Assembly: GCA_015179125.1 (NCBI GenBank)
Contig: WHVA01000170.1
Span: 124,001 to 188,000 of the forward strand
Length of the DNA stretch: 64,000 nucleotides
Source of the DNA: Gautieria morchelliformis
Lineage: Eukaryota; Basidiomycota; Agaricomycetes; Gomphales; Gomphaceae
Direction of reading: 5' to 3'
A model generated the notes under the pieces. It did no database searches, had not been told where the DNA came from, and was given only the letters and a program-made list of their open reading frames with translations. The position numbers were made by a program, and so were the translations under genes. This document shows positions 46,528 through 56,774 of the stretch, one piece after another. Positions within the stretch are counted from its first letter, which is position 1, and each line of letters opens with the position of its first letter.

Positions 46528-47922
46528 TCAAAAGATTGCCATAGCACTGTATCATTACGAGTTAGATATATAGTCAAACTTTTATATACCTAAAACGTAC
46601 TTGGGCGGACTCGCCACACCATTGACGATATTCATGGGACTAGAGGTGAAAAAGAATGAATATCGCCCTGTTTCTTTACATGTCTTCGCCAGCGCCTCGA
46701 GGTCAAACAGTTCCCCCATAGGTGTCTAGACCAACGTGTTAGGCACTCAAAAATTGCTCGGGATATTGGGTTTTGTCTCACCCCCCACAGAGCTAGTAAA
46801 TAGTCGTGGAGATTCCATTCCTGAATGCAAGGTCTCGCCTCAAATGCAGGAGCATCACAGGCGACCGCTGCAAAGTGGTGATTCCTGTAATACGTCAAGC
46901 CTCGTATGTCGGTAGACATCACACACAGACGGCGAAATACCAGAGCCACTCGACCTCGTCCTGAGTTTGTTTGATGCCTACCGCCTTTGTAGGGCCGGAG
47001 ACAGTATTCTTGCGCACCTCGGGAGTCGCACGCTCGTACCAATCTACATACCCCATACGCACCAGTAATATATCGCCCTGGCGGAATGCGACACCCTGCG
47101 CTTGCGCGCATGCATCAAGCTCCGCTGCGGTGATGAGGTGTTGTTCGTTTGGGGCATAATCAACGCCTTGAGACTGAGCGTAGGAGAAGTAGTCAAGGAG
47201 GACTCCGCGTCCGACAATTTTCGCTTGGAAAGCTATGAAGTGACGTCAACAAGATGCACGGGAATGTGTGGTTGATGAAGGGGATCATGAGCTGATTACG
47301 GACTATGGATGCCATTCCGGAGAGGTTTATCTACGGAGAGTGGAATGCTTTGTCCTTGGTCGTTCACAAGTGCTTCTATTCCAAGCCGGTTATAAAATTG
47401 CCCTGAATGGTATATAAACCGGCAGGAAGCAGCCTGACGGATGCAGACAATATTCACCTGTCTTGTAAAAGGCCCAATGACGAAGTGAATCCCACTGAGA
47501 ACCACACTGGGTGCTAATTGGGTTGATCTTACAGTAAATTTCATACGGCAATAGTTGGGTTATACAAGTCGCACGCACTTCATACTTATCTCATCATCAA
47601 AAATGTGCCTCCCAGGCCATTTCAACACATGATGCTCAAAGGGTCGTCTTTGCCAACCAGCTGGGAACGGGTTGTGCATGGCCCAATTAAGACTTACCAC
47701 GCGACCAATGCGAATTTCCTCGCGGGTCGCCCGCAAGATGCGTGCCGGCGTAAGGAGGTTCAAAGCGCCAAGCTCGTCCGGAGATACCCATTCGGACTGT
47801 GACCCTGAGGTAGCGAGAAACTCATAGAAACCCCATATAGCACCAGGGGGATCGCCAGCGCGAAAAGGGAGCGAGGACAGAGAGGGGAATTCGACATCGT
47901 CGAAGGGAGAGGCGGAAGCCAT
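46528..47922 (-). CDS. Cyclase-family metal-dependent hydrolase
   Basis: Minus-strand gene from MASASPFDDVEFPSLSSLP to a last small exon encoding NAMAIF (stop TGA at 46528-46530) after an intron of about 50 bases. Other pieces are PPGAIWGFYEFLATSGSQ, WVSPDELGALNLLTPARI, CGSQWDSLRHW (the fungal version of the metal-site motif), YHSGQFYN, GRGVLLDYFSYAQSQG, GDILLVRMGYVDWYERATP, LTYYRNHHFAAVACDAPAFE and TGRYSFFFTSSPMNIVNGVA. The fold is that of kynurenine-formamidase-type cyclases (PF04199). Fungal members are usually annotated only as putative cyclase, and the substrate is unknown. About five introns are needed, and all inspected junctions look normal. Confidence 0.85.
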
Positions 47923-48025
47923 TACGTGATGGGTCCGAGCGTGGGCACAATATATGGTTCAATCTCAACGAAATGTCGCCGTAACCCGGGACAGCGATAA
48001 CTTGTACAGGTGGGTCTACCAATGT

Positions 48026-49154
48026 TTATGGTACAATGCCTGAGCGATCCTGTTCCACTTCTGGCTCGTATCCCCCCAGCCATCTGTATACCACCCTTGA
48101 ATCTCTGTCCCGACAACGAGGGTCTTCTGAAGCTGCACTGTACGCTGAGAGACCAGCATCTGCGAGCACAAGCTTCGCACCGACACGTCTGGCGGCGTCA
48201 ACCGCAAGAGACATGTCTTTCTTCATCAGCTGGACCTGTTCCCAGGTTTATGGAGGAGCCTAAAATGAGGAAAACACATGCCTTGAATCCACCCTGATAA
48301 TCACGACTGGTTACCGCGTCAGGGCAGACGCCTGGTACCGGGTTGACGGTGGAATTAACCCAGCTACCCCCCGAACTTGTGGCAAAGCAATCCGAGAGCA
48401 CCTTCGCGTCTAGACCGCAGCGCATACCCATATTCATAGCCTCCGCCGTAGCCAGGGCAATCAAGCCAGAGAGATAGTTGTTCGACAGCTTTGCAGCTAG
48501 TCCAAGGCTAGGTCCGCCACATGGATTCACGGTAGTCCCCATGAAGGACAATATCTGCTTGATGAGGGGGAAAGTTGGGTCGTCTGCAGCGGCTCCTACC
48601 ATAAATGTGAGGCTCCCCTTCTCGGCTCCAGCTGTGCCACCAGACACTGGGGCATCGTAAAAGCGGGGCGGAGTGGAAGGGTGCGAGGCAGCCACGGCCA
48701 TTCCGACGTCTAATGACGATCCGGTATCAATCGTGGAGCTGAGGCAGGCGTGAGTAGGGTATCCGTAGCAGTATGCCTGTCTTGCCTGTCCAGAAAAAGC
48801 TTTCCCGATGTATCTGTAGCAAGGAGACCGATTTCAGGCGTCAGATATACAGCCTTGACATGCGCCCCTTCAGGTACGATGGTGATGACGCATTCCTGTG
48901 ACAACTTTGAGCAAGGACACATCTCAACCCGACAGTCAACTCACGGCCCGCGCCGCTACCTCGCTCGCACTCAAAGCTATGTGCCTCTCTCCACATCCCT
49001 CAGTTGCCTGCACAAACTGCTGCAGGGCTACTTTGTTGAGGTCATAGATAGCCAGAGGGGTGGACGATGGAAGCTTCCGACGAAGCTGGACCGCCATCGG
49101 GAATCCCATGGCACCTAGGCCAACAAACCCAAAACTTTTCGGGAGAGCTGTCAT
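48026..49154 (-). CDS. 3-hydroxyisobutyrate dehydrogenase-like enzyme
   Basis: The NAD(P)-binding start reads FGFVGLGAMGFPMAVQL right after MTALPKS. Then come VIVP-type strand CVITIVPEGAHVKAVYL, the substrate loop SSTIDTGSSLDVG, DAPVSGGTAGAEKGSLTFMV, the catalytic Lys in LAAKLSNNYLSG, and MKKDMSLAVDAARRVGAKL near the end (stop TAA 48026-48028). This is the full order of a beta-hydroxyacid dehydrogenase, which oxidises 3-hydroxyisobutyrate or a similar acid to the semialdehyde, in mitochondria for valine breakdown. Besides a normal first intron after the codons for ASEVAARA, two introns seem to use GC donors (GACAG|GCAAGA near 48803 and TTCAAG|GCATGT near 48280). Both GC joins are required to keep conserved sequence in frame. 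Confidence 0.87.
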
Positions 49155-49744
49155 TCAATTTAGACTCAAGAGGCAGGTATCCCTGCCTAGTGGCTGTGAT
49201 AAACGAAACATGGACTTCTTTTTCTTGCCCAAAGCTCCTGTAATGGAAGTGCCCGTGTGAGCAAAAAGTGTGACATAAGTCGCACCGATAAAAATAGACG
49301 ACCACATGACAGTAAGATCCGACCTCTACTATTTGTCCGCGGGACTGCGCGTCTAACCGGGAAACTCCCACAATTCCCTGGGCACGGCCAGCGAGTTCAA
49401 ATAGTTCAAATACTTCCGCTGGCAGCAGCGTCTATGCAGCGTCTATGGATCCCCCGCTGAGTACGATGGTAATGAGGCGCCCATCCGTCTGTTATCCTCC
49501 GCGCTAATTCTTACATAAAAGGACGTAACCCACCTGGCCGATAGGAAGACCCTTAGGTTGCACGTCCCTCGGGAAGGCAACCCAGTCATCCATAGATTTG
49601 TTCAAAATTAGGTGAACGCCCTGTAGCCCTTGGTGGGTATTCAGATATATGGAAGGGAACCTTGATAAGTGAGACGAGTGTTACATGTGAACCGGTGAGC
49701 GTGTTCCATCTAGCAGACGGCGGTGAAATAACATGCTACTACAG

Positions 49745-50685
49745 GTTGCTGTGAAGGTTTTACGGCGCTTCGGAGGCAATGCGAGCCAGCATACATATAC
49801 CTTGGTGCGCGTTCACCTACAGCATACGTACAAAATATAAACGATACCTTTCCCAGCATTTGCAGCGTGAAATTCATATTTGGTCACGGCTTGACCATGA
49901 AAGTATCGCCCTCTTCCACGGCTTTGTGTATCATTTGGACGGGACACCTGCTATGGTCTTGCCTTGGTACCCAAATGGGAGTGCTGACGTCTATCTTCGA
50001 AACCACCCTAATGCTAACCCGATGACATTGGTACGTCAGTCATCATTCCATTCACACCGCTGAGCGCTGAATTTTGTCGTCAGATTTGGCAGATCACATC
50101 GGGTATCGAGTATCTGCATGACCGTGGTGTCGTTCATGGTGATATCAAAGGAGTGAGTGCATTCATCCACGTAGAGTCGTTTATTCACGGATGCCGTAGG
50201 CCAATGTGATGGTTGATGATATGGGACATGCCAAGTTGATTGATTTTGGTTTGTCCCGTGTACTGGAAACCGTCGCCGGCACACCCGCATTCACTCTGTC
50301 CGTTGTGTCCTTTTCAATCCGTTGGTGTGCGCCTGAGTTGATACTTGTCGAAAATGCGCACGCGTCACAAGCAACAGATGTTTATGCCTGGGCCTCTACT
50401 GCGCTCCAGGTATTCCACAACCTCTCTGGACATGATGTGCATTCTGACAGCTTGTGTATTTGTCAGTTATTGACGGGTGATGTCCCGTACGGCTCACATC
50501 GAGACATCACCATTATCAGCAGAATCCTGACCAGATCACCGCTACCCAAAGCAGTGTCACCTCTGAGGTATTCTATTACTCATGTGGATCTGCTTTGGCA
50601 TATTTTAGAGGAATGTTGGGCCGAGGCACCGCACCGACCTAGCATCCACGAGGTGAAAGATAGATTGCGCCTCTTCTGTCCTTGA
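49745..50685 (+). CDS. TKL-like protein kinase domain (5' end not resolved)
   Basis: Spliced exons encode VAVKVLRRFGGNASQ (ATP Lys), EIHIWSRLDHESIALFHGF, MVLPWYPNGSADVYLRNH, GIEYLHDRGVVHGDIKG, ANVMVDDMGHAKLIDFGLSR, SIRWCAPELIL, TDVYAWAS and LLTGDVPYGSHRDITI, then a C-lobe ending EECWAEAPHRPSIHEVKDRL and the stop at 50685. The catalytic loop is HGD instead of HRD, common in fungal TKL kinases, and DFG is intact. The Gly-rich loop exon is missing from my model: sequence at 49690-49744 (VFHLADGG) may hold it. Such kinases are strongly expanded in mushrooms. It may be a truncated copy. Confidence 0.65.
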
Positions 50686-50782
50686 AGATATCTTGTTCTC
50701 CATGCTCTCTACCCCGCTAATCATTTCTCTTTGATCTATACCCTTCCCGCCTCTCCCATGGGTTGCTTTGAATTTGCTAGGT

Positions 50783-50791
50783 GATATATGC
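50783..50791. repeat. MULE target-site duplication, left
   Basis: GATATATGC, identical to 56544-56552. Nine bases is the usual length for Mutator-like elements. Confidence 0.93.
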
Positions 50792-50828
50792 GGATAATTC
50801 TGTGTGGCAACCCCCCGTGGGAAAAACA
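50792..50828 (+). repeat. MULE left terminal inverted repeat
   Basis: Starts GGATAATTCTGTGTGGCAAC and is identical as reverse complement to 56507-56543. Subterminal sequence up to about 51100 contains many TACGG/CCGTA motifs, possible transposase sites. Confidence 0.93.
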
Positions 50829-50956
50829 TCCCGGGTTTTCTGCTGAATCATCCGCAAAGATGAACTTTGCGAGGGGTTGCTACCGAATTCTCGGAATTCT
50901 CGGATGCCGCTTATATCATCATACCTCCAGGGCCAAATAGGTATGGGTCGCGGTTG

Positions 50957-50997
50957 CAGTGCTCATCGGGTCTTTCTGAATGACCCGATGAGCACTG
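50957..50997. repeat. Subterminal hairpin in the MULE
   Basis: A perfect 16-bp inverted repeat (CAGTGCTCATCGGGTC and complement) with a 9-base loop TTTCTGAAT, 165 bases inside the left end. No equivalent was found at the right end. Confidence 0.85.
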
Positions 50998-51189
50998 GTA
51001 CTACAATACGTCGGTGTTCTAGCAACCCAACATACGGTACGGATGAGGTGGCCGTAATGCCACCGTACCATGTACGGCTGTACACGTATACGGTGCGGCG
51101 CCGAGCCCTAGTCTTTCACCGCCTTCTCACTAGGTCAGTTTGCACTTGGGATGCTCAGACCATGGAATGACACTGGGACGATGCGATAT

Positions 51190-51485
51190 CTTTCTCAGCA
51201 GCTAAGGGTGGCTGCGGCCTTACCTGACCGACATATCAAAATTCTTGTGCGTGTGCCATTAACACACTCGTGTCCTCGTTTTTCTCCTTCTTCGCTATTA
51301 GGTGAGCTATGAAGTGAATTCGCACCTGGTAATACGCTGACCGTGAAATGTCCTTCAGTACAGTCTCTCTCTCAGGCTGAGTAGGGCTGCGGCCTTACCT
51401 GACCGATGTATCAAACCGTATTGCCGTTAATACACGTATTCTCCTTTTTTTCCCCTCTTCTTCGCTGCCTCGTGAGCTATAAATA
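51190..51485 (+). promoter_or_regulatory. Duplicated promoter-like block upstream of the MULE genes
   Basis: Two similar blocks about 175 bases apart share GCTGCGGCCTTACCTGACCG (51211 and 51386), TTAACACAC/TTAATACACG, a C/T-rich stretch with CTTCTTCGCT, and GTGAGCTAT. The second ends in GAGCTATAAATAC (a TATA-like box near 51476), about 55 bases before the protease ATG. It is read as a duplicated core promoter. Confidence 0.55.
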
Positions 51486-51533
51486 CGGTCATAATCATTT
51501 CCTTTCACGCTACCACACTCAGTGCTCTAGGAC

Positions 51534-53542
51534 ATGTCTGGTCTCTTCGCTAATGCTTCCTCGTCATATGTGCTGTTTTCTGAGCAATTTTTCAGAACTG
51601 TGACTTTCCGAGAAGCTAAGTCTCTGGCGTTACCCACCATCTTATCTGCCGATGCTCTCCACAAATGGACATATCTGCTGTCGCTGCCATCTTCCGCCAA
51701 ATTGTCCACCACAGTCACCATTGACGAGTTCATACCGAACATCGTTTCTCTACAAGATATTCTACCCGGCCTGGAGCAGGCATCCGCTGGTGGCATCAGT
51801 GGTGTTGAACTGGTTATGAATACACCAAGAGGACCAAAGACGGTTCAGGTGCATCTCTCAAAAGTGCGTCCCGCTGCCTACTAGTTTTTTTCTTTGTTGT
51901 TTTCTGATATGTGTGGGTAGGTACGACTCTATGTTTCAATTAACAACCACACACCACATGTGATGTTTGCGCGTGCCCTTGTACATCGTATTACAGAGGC
52001 CAAGCTACTTACACCTGCTAACTTCGTCAAGTTCGAAAATGAGTGGATCACGACTATGGTGTCAGGTTTCTCAACCGCCTCAGGCATGCCCTTGTGGCAA
52101 CTCGGTACACTAGTTGGAGAACGTTGGCTTTACGATGATGTTGTCAATGCGATCTCAGAGATGATCTATTGGCGAACCATTGCAGCAGATCCCCTTCGCG
52201 AAGCTCATCACTTGGTATTTCCCACCTTATTCTTCGAGGATGCTAAGGTACTATACCACCAAAACCCTCGTCTATACAGTAAAAACATCATCGGCATCCG
52301 TAACCGACTTGCAACTGCACGCATCCGCGGTTTTAGCTTCGAAATCATTGAACAGGGACATGCGTCTGCGTATCTATATACATATAGTCGTCCGAGCACT
52401 ATACAGCACCGGGACTCTATGGGGAAGGCCCCTCACATTGATGTACTCCCAGTCATGAATTGGGTTTTGTCAGGCTTAAGGTTTCCTGAAATTATAGCAG
52501 TGGTTGTCGAGAGTGGGCCAATGCAGCCTGCCGGCAGTGGCAGCTGTACCTTGATCGCCCTCAATGCGATTGAACAACGCATGGATGCCACAGTTCCTAC
52601 CTGGACGCCGGCTCGATCAACAGTGGTTCGTGATCAATGGATATATGATTTGATCACGTACCACCTTTGTTCGCAGCATCATGGGGTATGTATTCCAGTT
52701 TGAGACTGAGATCTATTATTTCTCACTAATTTGTTGTAGCTACCCTCTGAATGGACACGGGCTTGTCGCGTCGACGAAGAATTATGCCACAATCCTATAA
52801 ACCATACCCTGCCTGATGTGACTATTCCCTATCAGGACTACAATGTGTTAGACATTGAGGTACGTGCCGTAAAGCCTTGATTCCGAGAGGTATATGATGA
52901 TATAGCGGTGGATTATGTAGTTTGCACATCCCATTTTCACGTTCAGTGACCAGGTCGTGAAGCGCATTGACGCTAAGGCAAGTGTCTCAGCACCACTTCT
53001 AGTAAGTTCATGTCCGTCTATGTGTTAACTTTCCGTAATGAGTATTTCAGCCAGCATTGCACATAAAACCACCACCTATAGCTTTTGTCTCACTGGATAA
53101 ACTCCAAGGTCGTGATCCCCAATTAGATGCGATAATAGTACCTTCAGTGAAGCAAGCTAAAATGGAACCCGGTCCAGCAGATCTCACACTCAACTTGCCA
53201 GTGGCTCCAGACTCCCCCATTTCTGTAATAGACTTGACAGGCATGCAATCATCGCCAGGATTGCATGAAATGTCAGTTATAGAGGTTTCTGACTCGGACT
53301 CGGATTTGGATTGGAGCCCGGAGACTCGGTCATATGATACTTCAGATAGCGAGAACACATCAAGGCTGGTCAAGAAGCACCATCACATGAATGTACTTTC
53401 ACTGCAGACGCCACAGAAACAGTCTTCTTATGTAAAAGTTCAGCTCAATGACAGTCCAATTGACTTAACAGACTCCCCACTGGCCTTTCCTATGCCCAAA
53501 TCATCACACTCGAAATCGTTGGCTCTAACCGTTCACTCGTAG
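51534..53542 (+). CDS. Ulp1-like (C48) cysteine protease region with SUMO-interaction motifs
   Basis: ATG at 51534 gives MSGLFANASSSYVLFSEQFF. Introns near 51864-51920, 52690-52740, 52861-52920 and 53001-53050 all keep frame. The protease signature fits the Ulp1 order: His in EQGHASAYLYTYS (52359-52361), Asp 18 residues later in HRDSMG (52413-52415), then Gln and Cys seven apart in MQPAGSGSCTLIALNAIE (52524-52526, 52545-52547). The exon from about 53051 is acidic and Ser-rich with VIDLT (53225-53239), VIEVSDSDSD (53276 on) and PIDLTDSP (53456 on), classical SUMO-interaction motif shapes. A TAG at 53540-53542 ends this frame, but it coincides with a good 3' splice site (GCTCTAACCGTTCACTCGTAG). 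The same frame then continues into the transposase. It could therefore be one fused protein. Confidence 0.75.
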
Positions 53543-56301
53543 CCATATGCCAAAAGGTATGGCTACCCAGTAACTGAAGCGGTCCCATCTGGTGCCCCAC
53601 GTATTGGCACAACATATTCCAATCTGCATGAGGCCAAGGTGGAGATTATCCGCTACGAGGAGAAACGAGGATATAAGATGCGCATTGGTCAGAGCAAGAG
53701 GATGGAAGGTGATGAGGACGGGCTTCCCAAAAAAATAACGATGCGGTGTCACAGCTATCGGACTCACCAGCCAATGCACAACCCAGCTATTGACCCGAGT
53801 GACCACCGGCAAGGCAAGACAATCAAAACAGACTGTAAAGCGCACTATAATCTTAACCGTTGTGTCGGCGCAACTGTCTATACTCTGACCTGGGCCGATT
53901 ACACACATAACCATAACCGTAATTTGGCAGTGGGTGCCTCAGCTCCACGTCCAGCCACAGATGCACAGCGTGCCCTCATACAGACCTATGCCAACAACCC
54001 ATCCTTCTCTCGGCGCCAGATTCAGGCCATCCTTTCACAGTCCTTTCCCGAGCATGACCTCAAACCACATCAAGTATCCAATCTGATCAACGATGCCCGA
54101 GCACAGAGTCGCAATGACATAGATGAACTAGGTGGGGACTTTGCTGCCATTATTCATAGTCTCCAGGAAAAATGTGCAACAGGAGAGGGTTGGCACTATT
54201 ATTTGAATCTTGACGACATTGGGAAAGTTACAGGGCTCTGGTGGCAGTCGCCTGAACAGGCCGCATTGGCACGAAGGTTCTCAGATATCCTTATAACGGA
54301 CAATGCAGCAAACCGTAATCAATATCGTTATCCTCTGAACATTGGGATAATTATTGACAATTTTGCCAACTCACGCAACATCTGGTATGCGCTTCAAGCT
54401 CGTGAAGACATACAAACTCATCGATGGGTTATTCGGAACCATCTCCTCACTGCACGGCTCCCGCCAGAAGTGCTTGGATCCGACCGTGACCCCGCTCTAC
54501 TTCAAGCAGTAGCTCAAGAACTGCCAAGCACATTTCATGTGCTCTGTCTCCATCACCTTGATGGCAATGTCACACTTAACCTGCGCAGAACACTTGGAGT
54601 GCACTGGGATAGGTTCACTCAAGGATTTTGGAAAGTGTATCGAGCTGTGTCACCCGAAGCGTTCGAACAAGCCTGGGAGTCTCTTCTAGATCGCTTTCCA
54701 TCTAGCTGAAGATATCTTGAAAAAGAGCTATACCCTGTCCGAGAGCAGTGGGCCCATGCCTGGGTTGCACCTAGGTTTACGGCAGGTCTCAGAACTAACG
54801 GACGTTGCGAGTCTGAGAACCGGGTGAACAAGGTCTTCGGGGGGCCAAAGGTGTCAGCCAAAATGCTTTTTGATTCCCTGAATGAGCGTACCATAAGTCA
54901 GAGTCTTAAGGAACAGGAACGGGTGCGACAGGTCAGTCATCTTGTCTCTATTACCGTTAACAATCTGAAACATGCAGTAGTCATCACGCAAACAACACGA
55001 ATCCAATCTCGAACGGCTCTTTGCAAAAGTACTCACACTTCTACGCCAGTATGCAGGGCCGTTTGCATTGCAAACTTGTTACCGTGAGATGGGACTATCG
55101 ATGTATTACAGAGTTGAGGTTCTGCAACTCCCTGACGGTGTTACATCATGGGTGAGACAAACTATTTATATCATTTCTTTGTAAGTGATATAGTGTATGG
55201 CCTAGACGCAATATGCAGTGCATGTTGAGAACGAGATGGTATACGAGTGGCAAGGCAATGAAGAGAAGGTATGTGATTACGCTATATTCGCCATGTTGTA
55301 TTCATTCAGAAAATTAGCACATGCATGACCCATTCACCAATGATACACGTCTCATCTCGACAGAATGGTTTATGATGTTGATTCGGAAGCAAGCCTTGCC
55401 GGTCACCCATCTCCTTCGAGTGATACACCTAAGCTCAGGCGCTAGTCATCTTGTGGTGATTCTGGATGCAGGATGGTACGTATGTGACTTCTGCATGGGC
55501 AGTAATTTAGGCATCCCGTGCCGCCATTACTTTACCGTTTTATCCCGAGTGCAAGGGATGCTTTTTCACATAGCGCTTGTGCGTCAAAGGTGAGTCATAC
55601 CTCTCTCCACAGTAACAGCATCTGAAATATGGTGTAGGTGGTGGCAGGACCCTAGTCTAGATGCTGGCTCAATTCCGCCCATCACACTGACCCATGCTGT
55701 TCCAGAAAAACGGCTTAGTCTTCGTGCACGCCCGCTACCTGTTGCACAAGTCTCAAACCCACTGGATAGAGCACACACGAGAAATTGTACCCCCCCTCCA
55801 TCCACACAGTCAATCAACGCCCGTACCGTCTTCCAGGAAGCACAAGCCGCTCTTAAACCTCTCTTGAACAATGTCCAGACTCAAGAACAGCTGGACACAT
55901 TAATCCGTGGACTCGGCACGATCAGGTATGGCGATGAGACCAAAGTAGATTTAACCTATTTAATTTCATGTAGTGCATCGCAAGCCAACCCGGCTCCAGT
56001 TCTCCATGACCCACCAGTCATCTCTCATAAAGGCCGTCCCCGCACCACACGCCTCACCTCTGCAATAGAAGGACCTCCAAGAGGAGGTGGTGGGACGAAG
56101 CGGCCCAACCCTAGTGCGACAGAAAAACCAATCCCTCTACATCCTTCTGTTGATCCTAACCCTGTCACTGAATCACCACCAAAGCAACGCCGACGCCCCG
56201 TGCGGTGTGGACTGTGCCATCGCGAAGGACATGATCGCCGCCGTTGCTATGATATTCAGGTTGAACGCGAGAACGAATTACGAAGGGGGGCGCGAAAGTA
56301 G
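53543..56301 (+). pseudogene. MULE transposase, one nonsense codon
   Basis: The frame runs on from the protease exon: YSNLHEAKVEIIRYEEKRGY, then a FAR1/zinc-like head (CHSYRTHQP...TDCKAHYNLNR, ADYTHNHNR). The MULE core has LITDNAANRNQYRYPLNIG, LGSDRDPALLQAV and the hallmark C-x2-H in HVLCLHHLDGN. TGA at 54707-54709 sits between LDRFPSS and RYLEKELYPVREQWAHAW, probably an Arg codon (CGA) changed. Later exons give RKQHESNLERLFAKVLTLLR, a SWIM-like CDFCMGSNLGIPCRHYF, GRPRTTRLTSAIEG (AT-hook-like) and a CCHC knuckle CGLCHREGHDRRRC. Introns are visible near 54931, 55154, 55271, 55592 and 55927. Function: DDE transposase acting on the TIRs. The TGA probably inactivates it. Confidence 0.88.
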
Positions 56302-56506
56302 AAAGTAGACTAGGCCAGAGAATGGTGTATAATTCATAGAGACAACTACGGTATATACAGCGAAGTAGACCTATGGTGTGACCTTTAGCTACCTCGCAGG
56401 GACCTGTACAGTAGCGGTGGTCGCCGATATTCGGCTTGTGTCCCAGAGTTTGGCGGTACCTGGTGGTGCCGATGCTGCACCGGGGTTGCTGGATAAGCCA
56501 TGGGGT

Positions 56507-56543
56507 TGTTTTTCCCACGGGGGGTTGCCACACAGAATTATCC
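56507..56543 (-). repeat. MULE right terminal inverted repeat
   Basis: Reverse complement of 50792-50828, followed by the second GATATATGC at 56544-56552. Confidence 0.93.
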
Positions 56544-56774
56544 GATATATGCGGCCTTTTTTTGTTACTTATACATACTCAGTATAAGTATTTAGCACCA
56601 CCTGCAGTGAGGCCGCAATGTCCTGAAATCAAGCAAGGCTATATATATGAATTGTTAATTATAATACCGGCAAGGAAGCCGAGTTGGGAACTAAATGGGA
56701 GCCAATGAGGCGCCGGCAAGAAGTTCCGCTGTGATCAGCCGACGAGTTGCGGGGATTCAGAGTCTCAGGCTATC

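Larger units (their letters stand above)
50792..56543 (+). mobile_element. Mutator-like (MULE) DNA transposon with Ulp1-like protease
   Basis: The two ends share a 37-base inverted repeat (GGATAATTCTGTGTGGCAAC, then CCCCCGTGGGAAAAACA) with no mismatch, at 50792-50828 and 56507-56543. It is flanked by the 9-bp duplication GATATATGC. The 5752-bp interior encodes, on the plus strand, a C48/Ulp1-like cysteine protease region, SUMO-interaction-like motifs and a MULE transposase with SWIM-like and CCHC fingers. One clear in-frame TGA (54707-54709) breaks the transposase. Perfect TIRs and duplication indicate a recent insertion between the kinase and the CMD gene. Plant MULEs with Ulp1-like genes are known (Kaonashi/KI). 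This is a fungal counterpart in layout. Confidence 0.95.
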
